64,000 nt of DNA from Sphingomonas naasensis (GTDB lineage Bacteria > Pseudomonadota > Alphaproteobacteria > Sphingomonadales > Sphingomonadaceae), in NCBI RefSeq assembly GCF_004792695.1, contig NZ_SRXU01000004.1, positions 124,001-188,000 on the forward strand, in the 5' to 3' direction. Under the pieces are notes generated by a model. It worked only from the letters and a program-made list of their open reading frames with translations, searched no databases and was not told the origin of the DNA. The translations under genes and the position numbers were made by a program. Shown one piece after another: positions 36,707 through 46,510 of the stretch; within the stretch, counting starts at the first letter, position 1, and each line of letters begins with the position of its first letter.

Positions 36707-37972
36707 ATGAGAACGGAGCGCGACGTACTTTCGGCTTCCTCCGCACTCGCGTCGCGCTTTGCCGCGGTCCGGGCGCTCAGCGCCGATCTTGTCGCCCCGC
36801 TGTCGGACGCCGATGCGACGATCCAGTCGATGGACGATGCGTCGCCGGCAAAATGGCACCTCGCGCACACGACCTGGTTCTTCGAGACCTTCCTCCTGCG
36901 CGATCATGTGGCCGGCTATCGCCTGTTCGACTCGCGCTGGCCGTTCCTGTTCAACAGCTATTACGAGGCCGAGGGGCAGCGCCACGCCCGCCCGCGCCGC
37001 GGCATGTTGTCGCGCCCGTCGCTCGCGGAGATCCTGCGCTATCGCGAGGCGGTCGACGCCGCGCTGCTCGCGGCGCTGCCCGATCTGTCCCCGGCGGCGC
37101 AGGCGCTGGTCGAGCTGGGATGTCATCACGAGCAGCAGCATCAGGAGCTGCTGCTCACCGACATCCTCCATCACTTCTCCATAAATCCTTTGGAATCAGC
37201 TATTTGGTCCGGATCCCCCAAAGTGCCGGTCGCGGTGCCCGGCCCGATCCAATGGCTCGACGGCGTGACCGGTCCCGCCGACATCGGCTCCGCGACAACT
37301 TCGCAACCTTTCGCCTTCGACTGCGAAGGCCCCCGCCACACCCAGTTGCTCCATCCCCATGCCCTCGCCGACCGCACGGTGACCAATGGCGAATGGGCGG
37401 CCTTCATCGCCGATGGCGGCTATCGCGACTCCCGCCACTGGCTTTCCGATGGCTGGGCATGGGTGCAGGCGAACGCCGTCGCGGCGCCGCTCTATTGGGA
37501 GCAGCGCGACGGGGTCTGGACGCGCTTCGGGCTCGATGGCCGCCGCCCGGTCGATCCCGCTGCGCCGGTCACCCATGTCAGCTTCTTCGAGGCCGACGCC
37601 TATGCGAGCTGGGCCGGTGCGCGGTTGCCCACCGAGTTCGAGTGGGAAGCCGCGGCCGCGCGGCATGACCCGAACGGCGGCAACCAGCTCGACCGCGCCG
37701 GCGCGGTCGAGCCGCGCCCCTCGCCGGGCGGCCCGGCCTTTTTCGGCGACGTCTGGGAATGGACCGGCAGCGCCTATCGCCCCTATCCGGGCTTCCGCGC
37801 CGCCGAGGGCGCGGTCGGCGAATATAATGGCAAGTTCATGAGCGGGCAGTTCGTGCTGCGCGGCGGCAGCTGCGCGACGCCGCGCGGTCACGTCCGGGCG
37901 AGCTACCGCAATTTCTTCTATCCGCACCAGCGCTGGCAGTTCACCGGCGTGCGTCTGGCCAGGGATCTGTAA
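36707..37972 (+). CDS. egtB: Ergothioneine biosynthesis sulfoxide synthase EgtB
   Basis: 421 residues. The N-terminal DinB-like domain provides the iron ligands: His51 in KWHLAHTTWFFE and His141/His145 with Glu147 in CHHEQQHQELL. The C-terminal formylglycine-generating-enzyme-like domain holds GARLPTEFEWEAAA, GDVWEWTGSAYRPY and VLRGGSCATP. EgtB joins a thiol (gamma-glutamylcysteine or cysteine) to hercynine with oxygen. egtD follows after two bases, so the two steps are co-expressed. No egtA, egtC or egtE is present here, suggesting a short pathway or genes elsewhere. Confidence 0.95.
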   Translation: MRTERDVLSASSALASRFAAVRALSADLVAPLSDADATIQSMDDASPAKWHLAHTTWFFETFLLRDHVAGYRLFDSRWPFLFNSYYEAEGQRHARPRRGMLSRPSLAEILRYREAVDAALLAALPDLSPAAQALVELGCHHEQQHQELLLTDILHHFSINPLESAIWSGSPKVPVAVPGPIQWLDGVTGPADIGSATTSQPFAFDCEGPRHTQLLHPHALADRTVTNGEWAAFIADGGYRDSRHWLSDGWAWVQANAVAAPLYWEQRDGVWTRFGLDGRRPVDPAAPVTHVSFFEADAYASWAGARLPTEFEWEAAAARHDPNGGNQLDRAGAVEPRPSPGGPAFFGDVWEWTGSAYRPYPGFRAAEGAVGEYNGKFMSGQFVLRGGSCATPRGHVRASYRNFFYPHQRWQFTGVRLARDL

Positions 37973-37974
37973 CG

Positions 37975-38952
37975 ATGCTCAAGCAAGAGATGGTGGACGG
38001 CGAGCGCGGGCTCGCCGATCCCAATTTTCGCGCGGACGTGCTCAACGGCCTCGCCGCCACGCCGCGCGCGATCCCGGCGCGCTGGTTCTATGATCGCCGC
38101 GGCTCCGAACTGTTCGAGGCGATCACCGATCTGCCCGAATATTACCCGACGCGCACCGAGACCGCGCTGTTGATGCAGGTCGGGCCACAGCTCGGCGCGC
38201 TCGCCGCGCCCAACGCGGCGATCGTCGAGTTCGGCTCGGGCTCGTCGACCAAGACGCCGATTCTGCTGCGCGCGATCGATCCCGCCGCCTATGTGCCGAT
38301 CGACATCTCGGGCGAGTTCCTGCGCCACTCGGCGGCGGCGCTGTCACAGGCCTTTCCCGGGCTGCCGGTTCATCCGGTCGAGGCCGATTTCCTCCGCCCG
38401 GTGCCGCTGCCGACGCAGGTCGCCGGGCTGCCCAAGCTCGGCTTCTTCCCCGGCTCGACGATCGGCAACATGAACGCCTTCCACGCCGTCAATCTGCTCC
38501 GCGCGATGCGCGAATGGCTGGGCGAAGGCGCGCGGCTGCTGATCGGGATGGACCGGGTCAAATCGCCCGACATCCTGATCCCCGCCTATGACGACGCGCA
38601 GGGCGTCACCGCCGCGTTCAACCGCAATCTGCTCGAGCGGATCAACCGCGAGCTCGCCGGGACGATCCCGGTCGACGCCTTCCGGCATCGTGCGATCTGG
38701 AACGCCGGCGCCGCCCGGATCGAGATGCATCTCGAAGCGCAGCGCGACGTCGCGTTCACCGTCGAGGACCGCCCCTTCGCCATCGCCGCGGGCGAGACGA
38801 TCCACACCGAGAACAGCCACAAATACGGTCCCAATGGCGGCCGGATGCTGCTCCGTGCGGGTGGCTGGACCCCGATCCGCGAATGGACCGATCCGCAGGA
38901 CTGGTTCGCGCTGGCGCTGTGCGAGGCGCAGCCGCTGCGGATGGCGCCCTAG
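37975..38952 (+). CDS. egtD: L-histidine N-alpha-methyltransferase EgtD
   Basis: 325 residues. SAM-binding IVEFGSGSSTKTPILLRAI, substrate and cofactor regions PARWFYDRRGSELFEAIT and LPEYYPTRTE, GFFPGSTIGN, and the C-terminal IHTENSHKYG are all hallmarks of EgtD. It trimethylates histidine to hercynine, the substrate of EgtB encoded just upstream. The stop overlaps the stop of the DUF1176 gene on the opposite strand by four bases. Confidence 0.96.
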   Translation: MLKQEMVDGERGLADPNFRADVLNGLAATPRAIPARWFYDRRGSELFEAITDLPEYYPTRTETALLMQVGPQLGALAAPNAAIVEFGSGSSTKTPILLRAIDPAAYVPIDISGEFLRHSAAALSQAFPGLPVHPVEADFLRPVPLPTQVAGLPKLGFFPGSTIGNMNAFHAVNLLRAMREWLGEGARLLIGMDRVKSPDILIPAYDDAQGVTAAFNRNLLERINRELAGTIPVDAFRHRAIWNAGAARIEMHLEAQRDVAFTVEDRPFAIAAGETIHTENSHKYGPNGGRMLLRAGGWTPIREWTDPQDWFALALCEAQPLRMAP

Positions 38953-39959
38953 CGCGCGACCGGCTCGGCCTTCCAGATGCGCAGCCAATTGGCCGAGCCG
39001 CGGCATTCGCCCATCGCCCGCGCCTCGACGAGGCGGAACATCGCGCCGTCCCACACATAGCCTTCCGAGCTGCCGCAATCGCCGATCCCGCGGCCCTTGG
39101 TATAGCTCGAAAGCTCGGCCTTGGCCGCGTCCCAGTCGGCATTGACCAGCGTCGCGATGCCTTCGCTCTGGGTCCAGCCCGGCACATGGTCGAAGCGTGC
39201 GACCACCGCCTTGCCGCGCTCGACGATGAAGGGCACGGTCGAGAAATTATACGCGCCGCTGCCGCACGGGATCAGCGCCAGCGTCTTGCCGCCGCCGAGC
39301 GCATGGGTCTCGACCTTGGGCTTCTCGCCCTCGCCCCCCTCGTAGACCGAATCGCAATCGGATTGCTTGCCCATCGCCGTGCGCAGCGCCGCTGGAATGG
39401 CATCGGGCTTGCCCGAAGGGCGGACGAACTGGACGCGCGGCACAGGCGGAGCGCCGGGCACCGCGGCGGCCGATCCCGGGCCCTTGGCGACGAAGGCGCT
39501 CCGCGCGCCGGCGCGTCCCTGGCTGGCATCGAAATAGCGCAGGCTTGCTGAAATCCCCTTGAGCGAGGCTTGGCTCAGCACCTTGCCGTCGCCCGCGCGG
39601 GTCGTCATCGCCTGTCCCTTCAGCATCGCGTCGATCAGTTCCGCCGCCGCGGCACCCTGCAGGACGATGCTCGGCCCGGTCACCGAACCGTTCGCCACCG
39701 GCTTGCCGTCGACTTCGATCCGCCAGGCGCCGCGATATTCGGCGTTGGGCGTGATCTCGAGCGACACGTCGCCCGCCGGGCCGCCCTCGCGCGTGATCGA
39801 CACCTGCGGCGGATCGCCGGACAGATCCTCGCCGGGCATCAGCGAGGTCGCCTCGCAAAAGCGGATATTGTCGCAGGCGACGGCCCAATCGCCATATGCC
39901 TTGACGTCGGAGGGCGCCGGTGCGGCCTGTGCCGCGGCGAGAAGCGCGAGGATCAGCAT
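38949..39959 (-). CDS. DUF1176 secreted protein
   Basis: 336 residues with a short signal peptide (MLILALLAAAQAAPAP). VKAYGDWAVACDNIRFCEATS is the conserved opening of DUF1176, whose members resemble invasion-associated-locus-B-type periplasmic proteins. The C-terminal part contains GRGIGDCGSSEGYVWDGAMF and ARAMGECRGSANWLRIW with paired cysteines, probably disulphides. Function is unknown. It is divergent from the hydroxyacyl-CoA dehydrogenase gene with a 60-base gap. Confidence 0.85.
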   Translation of the reverse strand: MLILALLAAAQAAPAPSDVKAYGDWAVACDNIRFCEATSLMPGEDLSGDPPQVSITREGGPAGDVSLEITPNAEYRGAWRIEVDGKPVANGSVTGPSIVLQGAAAAELIDAMLKGQAMTTRAGDGKVLSQASLKGISASLRYFDASQGRAGARSAFVAKGPGSAAAVPGAPPVPRVQFVRPSGKPDAIPAALRTAMGKQSDCDSVYEGGEGEKPKVETHALGGGKTLALIPCGSGAYNFSTVPFIVERGKAVVARFDHVPGWTQSEGIATLVNADWDAAKAELSSYTKGRGIGDCGSSEGYVWDGAMFRLVEARAMGECRGSANWLRIWKAEPVAR

Positions 39960-40019
39960 GGCGACGGTCTAGCCGAAGCGTTTCCGTGGCGGTAGGTGGC
40001 GCGCAAGAGGAGACGGACG

Positions 40020-40889
40020 ATGCAGACAGTGGGCGTGATCGGTGCGGGACAGATGGGCGCGGGCATCGCGCAGGTCGCGGCGCAGGCGGGGTATCGTGTT
40101 CTGCTCTCCGATATGGATCGCGCGCGTGCCGAAGCGGGCAAGGCCGGCATCGGCAAGCAGCTCGCGCGCGCCGTCGAAAAGGAGAAGATCGCCCCCGCCG
40201 ACGCCGAGGCGGCGCTCGCCCGGATCGAGCCGGTGGGCGATGTCTCGGCGATGGCACCGTGCGCGCTCGTGATCGAGGCCGCGACCGAGCGCGAGGAGAT
40301 CAAGCGCGCGATCTTCCAGAATGTCGGCAAGGTGCTCGCGCCGGACGCGATCCTTGCCAGCAACACCTCGTCGATCCCCATCACCCGGCTAGCGCAGGCG
40401 GCGCCGGACCCCGCCCGCTTCATGGGCGTTCATTTCTTCAACCCGGTGCCGGTGATGGGGCTGATCGAGCTGATCCGCGGCCTCGCCACCTCGGACGCCA
40501 CCGTCGCCGCGGTCGAGAAGTTCGGCCAGTCGCTGAACAAGCGCATTGTTCACGCCAACGACGCGCCCGGCTTCATCGTCAATCGCGTGCTGATGCCGAT
40601 GCTCAACGAGGCATGCTTCGCGCTCGGCGAGGGCGTCGCGACGATTCCCGATATCGACGCCGCCTGCCAGCTCGGGCTCAATCATCCGATGGGGCCGTTC
40701 ACGCTTGCCGACTTCATCGGGCTCGATACCTGCCTCGAGATCACCCGCGTCCTGTTCGAAGGCACCGGCGACCCCAAGTTCCGTCCCGCGCCGCTGCTGG
40801 TCAAATATGTCGAAGCCGGCTGGTACGGCCGCAAGACGAAGCGCGGCTTCTACGATTATTCGGGCGCGGAGCCGGTGCCGACCCGCTGA
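40020..40889 (+). CDS. 3-hydroxybutyryl-CoA dehydrogenase
   Basis: 289 residues. NAD-binding [19 protein letters not shown] at the N terminus; [16 protein letters not shown]; catalytic His in [18 protein letters not shown]; the substrate-contact ASNTSSI; and C-terminal [18 protein letters not shown]. Length and motifs match the short PaaH/Hbd enzymes that oxidise 3-hydroxyacyl-CoA in the cytoplasm. AGAGGAGA seven or so bases before the ATG at 40020 sets the start; an upstream frame adds only MARKRRRT. It ends 34 bases inside the convergent secreted-protein gene. Confidence 0.95.
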   Translation: MQTVGVIGAGQMGAGIAQVAAQAGYRVLLSDMDRARAEAGKAGIGKQLARAVEKEKIAPADAEAALARIEPVGDVSAMAPCALVIEAATEREEIKRAIFQNVGKVLAPDAILASNTSSIPITRLAQAAPDPARFMGVHFFNPVPVMGLIELIRGLATSDATVAAVEKFGQSLNKRIVHANDAPGFIVNRVLMPMLNEACFALGEGVATIPDIDAACQLGLNHPMGPFTLADFIGLDTCLEITRVLFEGTGDPKFRPAPLLVKYVEAGWYGRKTKRGFYDYSGAEPVPTR

Positions 40890-41323
40890 AGCCGGGCGCG
40901 GTCGCCGGGGCTCGCCACGATCCATTTGTCGGCGATCATCCGATCGACCCATTTCCGCTCTATGAAGTCGAGCTTCGGGGCGCCGCTGAAGCCGATCACG
41001 CCGGACATGCCCTTGTTGATCTGCGGCACGGTGACGCCGGCGCAGGGCATCGGCGCGGTCCATGCGATCGCGAGGATCGCGCCCGGCTTCAGCTTGCCCT
41101 TGTAGACGTGGAGTACCTTGAATCGCGCGCCGCCACGCGTGCCGGCACCGCGGATCACCCTGCCGTAGACGATCTCGCTGGACTGGCGGAACAGGCTCTC
41201 CGCGATCACCGCGTCGCCTGGCGGCGCAATCCGTGGCACGCCGGTCACCGGCGGCGAGCAGGCATCCGCCGGGGTGGCCGCGAACGTCGCCGAGGCGATC
41301 AGTATCGCGGCCATCCGGCTCAC
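40856..41323 (-). CDS. Small secreted hypothetical protein coupled to the nucleoside transporter
   Basis: 155 residues. A signal peptide ([21 protein letters not shown]) ends just before [10 protein letters not shown]. The mature part has [22 protein letters not shown], a pattern seen in small secreted proteins with an OB-like (TIMP/NTR-like) fold, and ends [14 protein letters not shown]. The GTG at 41323 overlaps the transporter stop as GTGA, so translation is probably coupled; ATG 41314 is the alternative. Its tail overlaps the convergent dehydrogenase gene by 34 bases. Function unknown. Confidence 0.65.
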   Translation of the reverse strand: MSRMAAILIASATFAATPADACSPPVTGVPRIAPPGDAVIAESLFRQSSEIVYGRVIRGAGTRGGARFKVLHVYKGKLKPGAILAIAWTAPMPCAGVTVPQINKGMSGVIGFSGAPKLDFIERKWVDRMIADKWIVASPGDRARLQRVGTGSAPE

Positions 41324-42618
41324 TGCAGCAGCAGCCCCGCCAGCGCCGCCGACATCAAATTGGCGAGGCTGCCCGCGATCAGCGCCTTGATGCCCAGCCT
41401 CGCGATCATCGGGCGCTGATTCGGAGCGAGGCTCCCGGTCGCCGCCATCTGGATCGCGATCGAGCTGAAATTGGCGAAACCGCACAGCGCGAAGGTGATG
41501 ATCGCCACGGTGCGCGGAGCGAGATCCTTCATCTGGCCGAGATCGATGAACGCGACAAACTCGTTGAGCACGACCTTGGTGCCGAACAGCCCGCCCGCCG
41601 CCACCGCCTCGTGCCACGAGATGCCGAGCAGGAACATCACCGGCGCGAAGATCGTGCCGATGATCTTCTGGAAGCTCAGCCCGGCGAACCACTGCGCCCA
41701 GGCGGCGTGTCCGGAAAGTTCGTAGATCCAGTTGCCGAGCCCGCCGAGCAGTCCGTTGGCGAGCGCAACCAGCGCGACGAAGGCGAGCACCATCGCGCCC
41801 ACCGCCACGGCGATCTTGACGCCGGTCGAGGCGCCGGTCGCCGCGGCCATGATCAGGTTCGCGGCGCGTTCCTCCTCGATGTCGTGCTCGGCGATCTTGA
41901 TCGCTTCGTCCTCGGGATCGTCGCCGAGCGGCAGCTCGCCCTTCGCCGGTGCGAGATCGTCGGGCATGATGATCTTGGCCATCAGCAGCCCGCCCGGCGC
42001 CGCCATGAACGAGGCGGCGAGCAGATAGGGCAGCGATGCGGGGCCGAGCAGGCTGGCATAGGCGGCGAGGATCGTGCCCGCGACACCGGCCATGCCGACA
42101 GTCATCACCGCGAACAGCTGCGAGGGCGTGAGCCGGGCGAGATAGGGGCGGATCACCAGCGGCGATTCGCTCTGGCCGACGAAGATGTTCGCCGCCGCGC
42201 ACAGCGATTCGACCTTGCTGGTGCCCACCACCTTCTCGATCGCGCCGCCGATCCAGCGGATGACGAACTGCATCACGCCGAGATGGTAGAGGATCGACAC
42301 GAGGGCGGCGAAGAAGATGATCACCGGCAGCGCGGCGATCGCGAAGCTCTGGCCGCCCAGCTCAGGTTTGGCGAGGGGCCCGAATAGAAAGGCGGTGCCT
42401 TCGCCGGCATAGCCGAGCAGCGCCGAGACGCCGTTCGAAAGCGCGTGCAGCGCCGTCTGTCCCCAGTCGGTACGCAGCACGAGAAACGCGACGCCGGCCT
42501 GCAACGCGAACGCCGCGCCGACGACGCGCAGACGGATCGCGCGGCGGTTGCTCGAAAGCAGCCACGCGATCGCGAGGATCGCGATGATGCCGAAAATGCC
42601 GATCGGAAACTGATTCAT
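41320..42618 (-). CDS. NupC-type concentrative nucleoside transporter
   Basis: 432 residues with roughly ten hydrophobic segments. Family landmarks: AIAALPVIIFFAALVSILYH, VESLCAAANIFVGQSESPL (nucleoside-site QSE-type motif), MTVGMAGVAGTILAAYAS, GTKVVLNEFVAFIDL and CGFANFSSIAIQM. It carries nucleosides in with protons or sodium across the inner membrane. It is divergent from yhhQ and translationally coupled to a small secreted protein. Confidence 0.95.
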   Translation of the reverse strand: MNQFPIGIFGIIAILAIAWLLSSNRRAIRLRVVGAAFALQAGVAFLVLRTDWGQTALHALSNGVSALLGYAGEGTAFLFGPLAKPELGGQSFAIAALPVIIFFAALVSILYHLGVMQFVIRWIGGAIEKVVGTSKVESLCAAANIFVGQSESPLVIRPYLARLTPSQLFAVMTVGMAGVAGTILAAYASLLGPASLPYLLAASFMAAPGGLLMAKIIMPDDLAPAKGELPLGDDPEDEAIKIAEHDIEEERAANLIMAAATGASTGVKIAVAVGAMVLAFVALVALANGLLGGLGNWIYELSGHAAWAQWFAGLSFQKIIGTIFAPVMFLLGISWHEAVAAGGLFGTKVVLNEFVAFIDLGQMKDLAPRTVAIITFALCGFANFSSIAIQMAATGSLAPNQRPMIARLGIKALIAGSLANLMSAALAGLLLQ

Positions 42619-42748
42619 GCCGCTTGCGCGCCCCCAGGCCGGCTCGATATTTGGCCAGCAAAACCGGGACCATACACGCTGCGCGCGCGCAGGCCAGAGG
42701 GCAGCGCAGCATCTTTCGCAGCCGCTTCTTTCCCGCTAGCGTCCGCCG

Positions 42749-43426
42749 ATGGAAATCCGGCCCAGCATCACGCGCTCGCTCTTCTTTCTCTCGATCTTCT
42801 ACGGCGGCATGGTCTGTATCGCCGGTGTGCTCGGCAACAAGCAGGTGTCGCTCGGGCCGATCTCGCAGATCGGCACCTGGGTCGGCGTCGGGCCGCTCGC
42901 GGTCGAGGCCGGGATCTTCGCCTTCCTGCTGCTCGTCGCGGTGTCGAGCGCGGTCGCCGAGCTGCACGGACCGGACACCGCGCGGCGGATGGTGCTGATC
43001 GGCTTCGTGCCGCTGATCCTGTCGGTCGCGCTCACCGAGCTCGTTCTGAGCCTGCCCGCATCGCCGAGCATGGATCCGGCGCGGCGCGATGCCTTCACGC
43101 TGATGATGGGCTCGACCTGGCGCATCTGGCTGGGCGGGATCGTCGCCTATGGCATCTCGCAGATACTCAACGTCACGATCTTCAGCGCGCTGAAGAGCGG
43201 CGGCGGCAGGCTGCTCTGGTTGCGCGCCGCGATCGCCAGCGTGCTGAGCCAGATCGTCGATACGCTGATCTTCGCCACCATCGCCTTTTACGGCGTCTTC
43301 CCGATCGGCGAGCTGCTCGTCGGCCAGATGCTCGCCAAGGTGGTGCTCAGCGTCGTGCTGGTGCCCTTGCTGATCTATTTCTTCGTCGGGCTCGGCCGCT
43401 TCCTCGATGGGCGCCGCAGCCTCTAA
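42749..43426 (+). CDS. yhhQ: Queuosine precursor transporter (YhhQ/VUT family)
   Basis: 225 residues with six or seven helices. ITRSLFFLSIFYGGMVCIAG, AELHGPDTARRMVLIGFVP, and LWLRAAIASVLSQIVDTLIF match the VUT family (conserved RxxxS-x(2)-Q-x-D-T). It imports preQ0 or preQ1 for queuosine. The presence of gluQ in this window, which modifies queuosine in tRNA-Asp, is consistent. It is 42 bases upstream of argB. Confidence 0.88.
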   Translation: MEIRPSITRSLFFLSIFYGGMVCIAGVLGNKQVSLGPISQIGTWVGVGPLAVEAGIFAFLLLVAVSSAVAELHGPDTARRMVLIGFVPLILSVALTELVLSLPASPSMDPARRDAFTLMMGSTWRIWLGGIVAYGISQILNVTIFSALKSGGGRLLWLRAAIASVLSQIVDTLIFATIAFYGVFPIGELLVGQMLAKVVLSVVLVPLLIYFFVGLGRFLDGRRSL

Positions 43427-43468
43427 GACGGGCTTGGGCTCGCGCGCGCTTTGCCCTAAGGGCGCGCG

Positions 43469-44368
43469 ATGACCGATCACGCACCCGATCCCGCGCTGCT
43501 CGCCAAGGCCGAGACCCTCACCGAAGCGCTGCCCTATCTGAAGCGCTACGCCGGCGCGACCTTCGTCGTGAAATATGGCGGCCACGCGATGGGCGATCCC
43601 GAGCTGGCGCGCGATTTCGCCGAGGACGTGGTGCTGCTCCAGGCGGTCGGCATCAATCCGATCGTCGTGCACGGCGGCGGCCCGCAGATCGGCGCGATGC
43701 TCAAGCGGCTGGGAGTCGAATCGCAGTTCGTCGGCGGGCTGCGCGTCACCGATGCGGAGACTGCGCGGATCGCCGAGATGGTCCTCGCCGGATCGATCAA
43801 CAAGGAAATCGTCGGCTGGATCGGCCAGGCCGGCGGCAAGGCCGTCGGCATCTCGGGCAAGGATGCCGCGCTGGTCACCGCCGAGAAGGTCGCCGGCCGC
43901 GATGCCGATCCGCTGCAGGGGATCGAGCGCCACGTCGATCTGGGCTTTGTCGGCGAGCCGGTGGCAGTCGATCCCTCGATCCTGCGCTCGCTCGCGGCGC
44001 AGGGCTTCATCCCCGTGGTCGCACCGATCGCGCTCGGCACCGACGGCCATACCTACAACATCAACGCCGACACGATGGCCGGGGCGATCGCCGGGGCCTG
44101 CGGGGCCAAGCGCTTCTTCCTGCTCACCGATGTCGCCGGCGTGCTCGACAAGTCGGGCGATCTGATGACCGATCTCGATCCCGCCGGGATCGCCGCGCTC
44201 AAGGCCGACGGCACGATTTCGGGCGGCATGATCCCGAAAGTGGACACCTGCGTCGCCGCGGTCGAGGCCGGGGTCGATGCCGCGGTCATCCTCGACGGGC
44301 GCGTGCCGCACGCGATGCTGCTCGAGATCTTCACGCGGCGCGGCGCGGGCACGCTGGTCCACGCCTGA
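43469..44368 (+). CDS. argB: Acetylglutamate kinase
   Basis: 299 residues. Amino-acid kinase fold: KYGGHAMGD near residue 33, [18 protein letters not shown], and [39 protein letters not shown] and [20 protein letters not shown] complete the nucleotide site. It phosphorylates N-acetylglutamate in arginine synthesis. It heads a run of tightly packed plus-strand genes (yggT, yggU, folD, a hypothetical, marC). Confidence 0.97.
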   Translation: MTDHAPDPALLAKAETLTEALPYLKRYAGATFVVKYGGHAMGDPELARDFAEDVVLLQAVGINPIVVHGGGPQIGAMLKRLGVESQFVGGLRVTDAETARIAEMVLAGSINKEIVGWIGQAGGKAVGISGKDAALVTAEKVAGRDADPLQGIERHVDLGFVGEPVAVDPSILRSLAAQGFIPVVAPIALGTDGHTYNINADTMAGAIAGACGAKRFFLLTDVAGVLDKSGDLMTDLDPAGIAALKADGTISGGMIPKVDTCVAAVEAGVDAAVILDGRVPHAMLLEIFTRRGAGTLVHA

Positions 44369-44413
44369 AGCGCGCGCTATCACCATCCAAACCAATCGCT
44401 CCGGAGAACGGGT

Positions 44414-44716
44414 TTGATCCTGATCCTCGACATCCTGCAGATCGTCCTCACCGTCATCTGGTGGATCATCATCGTCCAGGCCATTTTGTCGTGGCTGCTC
44501 GCGTTCAACGTGATCAACACGCACAACGAATATGTCGGCGCAGTCTGGCGCGCGCTGCAGCGGATGACCGATCCGATCTACCGCCCCATCCGGCGCGTGC
44601 TGCCCGATTTCGGCGGGCTCGATCTCTCGCCGATGGTGGTGCTCGTGATCCTGTGGATCATCCAGCGCGCGGTGATCCCGGCGCTCTACCGCGCCGCCTT
44701 CGGTCTGCCGATCTGA
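44414..44716 (+). CDS. YggT family membrane protein
   Basis: 100 residues with two membrane regions. [40 protein letters not shown] and [15 protein letters not shown] are the YggT signature. Family members are linked to cell division and osmotic tolerance. It begins with TTG at 44414 after GGAG; no ATG is available. Its stop overlaps the start of the DUF167 gene. Confidence 0.92.
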   Translation: MILILDILQIVLTVIWWIIIVQAILSWLLAFNVINTHNEYVGAVWRALQRMTDPIYRPIRRVLPDFGGLDLSPMVVLVILWIIQRAVIPALYRAAFGLPI

Positions 44717-45027
44717 GCCGGGCCGGCGCAGCCTGGACGCTGCGCCCCGACGGGATCGAGATCGCCGTGCGGGTTACGCCGCGCGCATCGCGCGATCGCC
44801 TCGCCGCCGGCTCCGACGCGCATTTCGCCGCGTGGCTGGCGGCGGCGCCCGTCGATGGCGCAGCCAATGCCGCGCTCGTCGCGCTGATCGCCACGGTCTT
44901 CGATGTCCCGAAGCGCGCGGTGACGTTGCGCGCCGGCGAGGCCGCGCGGCTGAAGCGGCTCGCCATCGCCGGCGACCCGGATGCGCTGGCGAAGATCGCC
45001 GCCAGCCTTTATGGACGCGAGCCATGA
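44713..45027 (+). CDS. DUF167 (YggU) family protein
   Basis: About 104 residues. [34 protein letters not shown] and [18 protein letters not shown] are the DUF167 pattern. No ATG, GTG or TTG is available in frame before the conserved region; a CTG at 44713 overlapping the yggT stop (CTGA) is the best start, an unusual codon. The stop overlaps the folD ATG (ATGA). Function unknown; yggT-yggU linkage is common. Confidence 0.85.
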   Translation: MSRAGAAWTLRPDGIEIAVRVTPRASRDRLAAGSDAHFAAWLAAAPVDGAANAALVALIATVFDVPKRAVTLRAGEAARLKRLAIAGDPDALAKIAASLYGREP

Positions 45028-45899
45028 GCGCAGCATTGATCGACGGCAAGGCATTCGCGGCGGGGCTTCGTGCCCGGGTGGCGGAACGGGTTCCGGCATT
45101 CCGCGAGGCGGCGGGCAGGGCGCCCGGGCTGGCGGTGGTGCTGGTCGGCGAGGATCCGGCCTCGGCGGTCTATGTCCGCTCCAAGGGCAAGGCGACGCGC
45201 GAGGCCGGTATGGAGAGCTTCGAGCATCGCCCCGGCGCCGATGTCAGCCAGGCCGATCTGCTCGCGCTGGTCGATCGGCTCAACGGCGATCCGGCGGTGG
45301 ACGGGATCCTCGTCCAGCTGCCGCTTCCGGCGCATCTCGACGCCGACGAAGTGCTGCTGCGCATCGATCCCGACAAGGATGTCGACGGCTTCCATCCGGT
45401 CAATGCCGGCCGGCTGGCCACCGGGCTGCCCGGCTTCGTGCCGTGCACCCCGCTCGGCTGCCTGATGCTGCTCGAGGACCGGCTCGGCGATCTCTCCGGG
45501 CTCGACGCGGTGGTGATCGGCCGCTCGAACATCGTCGGCAAGCCGATGGCGGCGTTGCTCACCGCGAAGAGCTGCACGGTGACGGTCGCGCATTCGCGCA
45601 CGAAGAATCTGCCGCACTATCTCCAGCATGCCGATATCGTCGTCGCGGCGGTCGGCCGCGCGCATTTCGTCAAGGGCGAGTGGCTCAAGCCCGGCGCATG
45701 CGTGATCGATGTCGGGATCAACCGCACCGAGACGGGCCTCACCGGCGATGTCGATTTCGACAGCGCCGCGAGCGTGGCGGGCGCGATCACCCCGGTGCCC
45801 GGCGGGGTCGGTCCGATGACGATCGCCGTGCTGTTGCGTAACACATTGGTGGCGGCGCACCGCCGCGAGGGAGTCCCGCTCGACGAAGGGGAGATCTGA
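45024..45899 (+). CDS. folD: Bifunctional methylenetetrahydrofolate dehydrogenase/cyclohydrolase
   Basis: 291 residues. Catalytic lysine region [46 protein letters not shown], the Rossmann part [17 protein letters not shown], and [15 protein letters not shown]. It interconverts methylene-, methenyl- and formyl-tetrahydrofolate with NADP. The ATG overlaps the DUF167 stop and the stop overlaps the next ATG, so translation is coupled on both sides. Confidence 0.97.
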   Translation: MSAALIDGKAFAAGLRARVAERVPAFREAAGRAPGLAVVLVGEDPASAVYVRSKGKATREAGMESFEHRPGADVSQADLLALVDRLNGDPAVDGILVQLPLPAHLDADEVLLRIDPDKDVDGFHPVNAGRLATGLPGFVPCTPLGCLMLLEDRLGDLSGLDAVVIGRSNIVGKPMAALLTAKSCTVTVAHSRTKNLPHYLQHADIVVAAVGRAHFVKGEWLKPGACVIDVGINRTETGLTGDVDFDSAASVAGAITPVPGGVGPMTIAVLLRNTLVAAHRREGVPLDEGEI

Positions 45900-46510
45900 T
45901 GCTGGCCCTGCTGCTGTTCGCCATCGTTCCCGAGACGACCGCGATCGACGCCGAGCGCGCCTTTGATCGCATGGCGCAGCAGAAAGGGCAGTGGACCGCC
46001 TTCCGGGCGTTCGCGACGCACGACGCGGTGATGTTCGTGCCGCATCAGGTCAATGCGCAAGCATGGCTCAAGGACCGGCCAGATCCGCCGCGGCCAGTGC
46101 GCTGGTGGCCGCTCGAAAGCTATGTCTCGTGCGACGGCAGCGTCGCAGTGAACACCGGCGGATGGACGCGGCCGAACGGATCGGTCGGCTATTTCACTAC
46201 TTTATGGGTCCGCCAGGCCGATGGTGCGTGGAAATGGACGATGGATCATGGCGACAGGCTCGCCCGTCCGCGCCCCGCCGCCCCGCCGAAGCTGCGCCGC
46301 GCCGCCTGTGGAACGAAAGCGCCGGAGATCGCATTCGACACCTGTCGCGGGCGTGAGTCGCAATGCCGCGCCGAGCAGTCCCGCGATCGATCGCTCACCT
46401 GGCATTGGCGCGCCGCGGCCGATGGCGCGCGTCATTTCGACGCCCGGCTCTGGAACGGCCGGTCCTTCGAGACCGTCATCGACGACAATGTAGCCGCGGA
46501 GCCGCAATGA
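45899..46510 (+). CDS. Hypothetical exported protein (NTF2-like)
   Basis: 203 residues. A short hydrophobic N terminus ([15 protein letters not shown]) may be a weak signal peptide. Residues 16-130 (ERAFDRMAQQKGQWTAFRAF, VMFVPHQVNAQAWLKDR, YFTTLWVRQADGAWKWTMDHGD) have the look of an NTF2-like/DUF4440 cone. The C-terminal part carries two cysteine pairs. It overlaps folD by one base and marC by four. No function assigned. Confidence 0.7.
   Translation: MLALLLFAIVPETTAIDAERAFDRMAQQKGQWTAFRAFATHDAVMFVPHQVNAQAWLKDRPDPPRPVRWWPLESYVSCDGSVAVNTGGWTRPNGSVGYFTTLWVRQADGAWKWTMDHGDRLARPRPAAPPKLRRAACGTKAPEIAFDTCRGRESQCRAEQSRDRSLTWHWRAAADGARHFDARLWNGRSFETVIDDNVAAEPQ

Noticed and set aside
42445-44712. Upstream part of a long plus-strand frame that ends with the YggU protein
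   Set aside because: Most of it overlaps nupC, yhhQ, argB and yggT in other frames and is low-complexity; only the last roughly 100 codons are a real gene.
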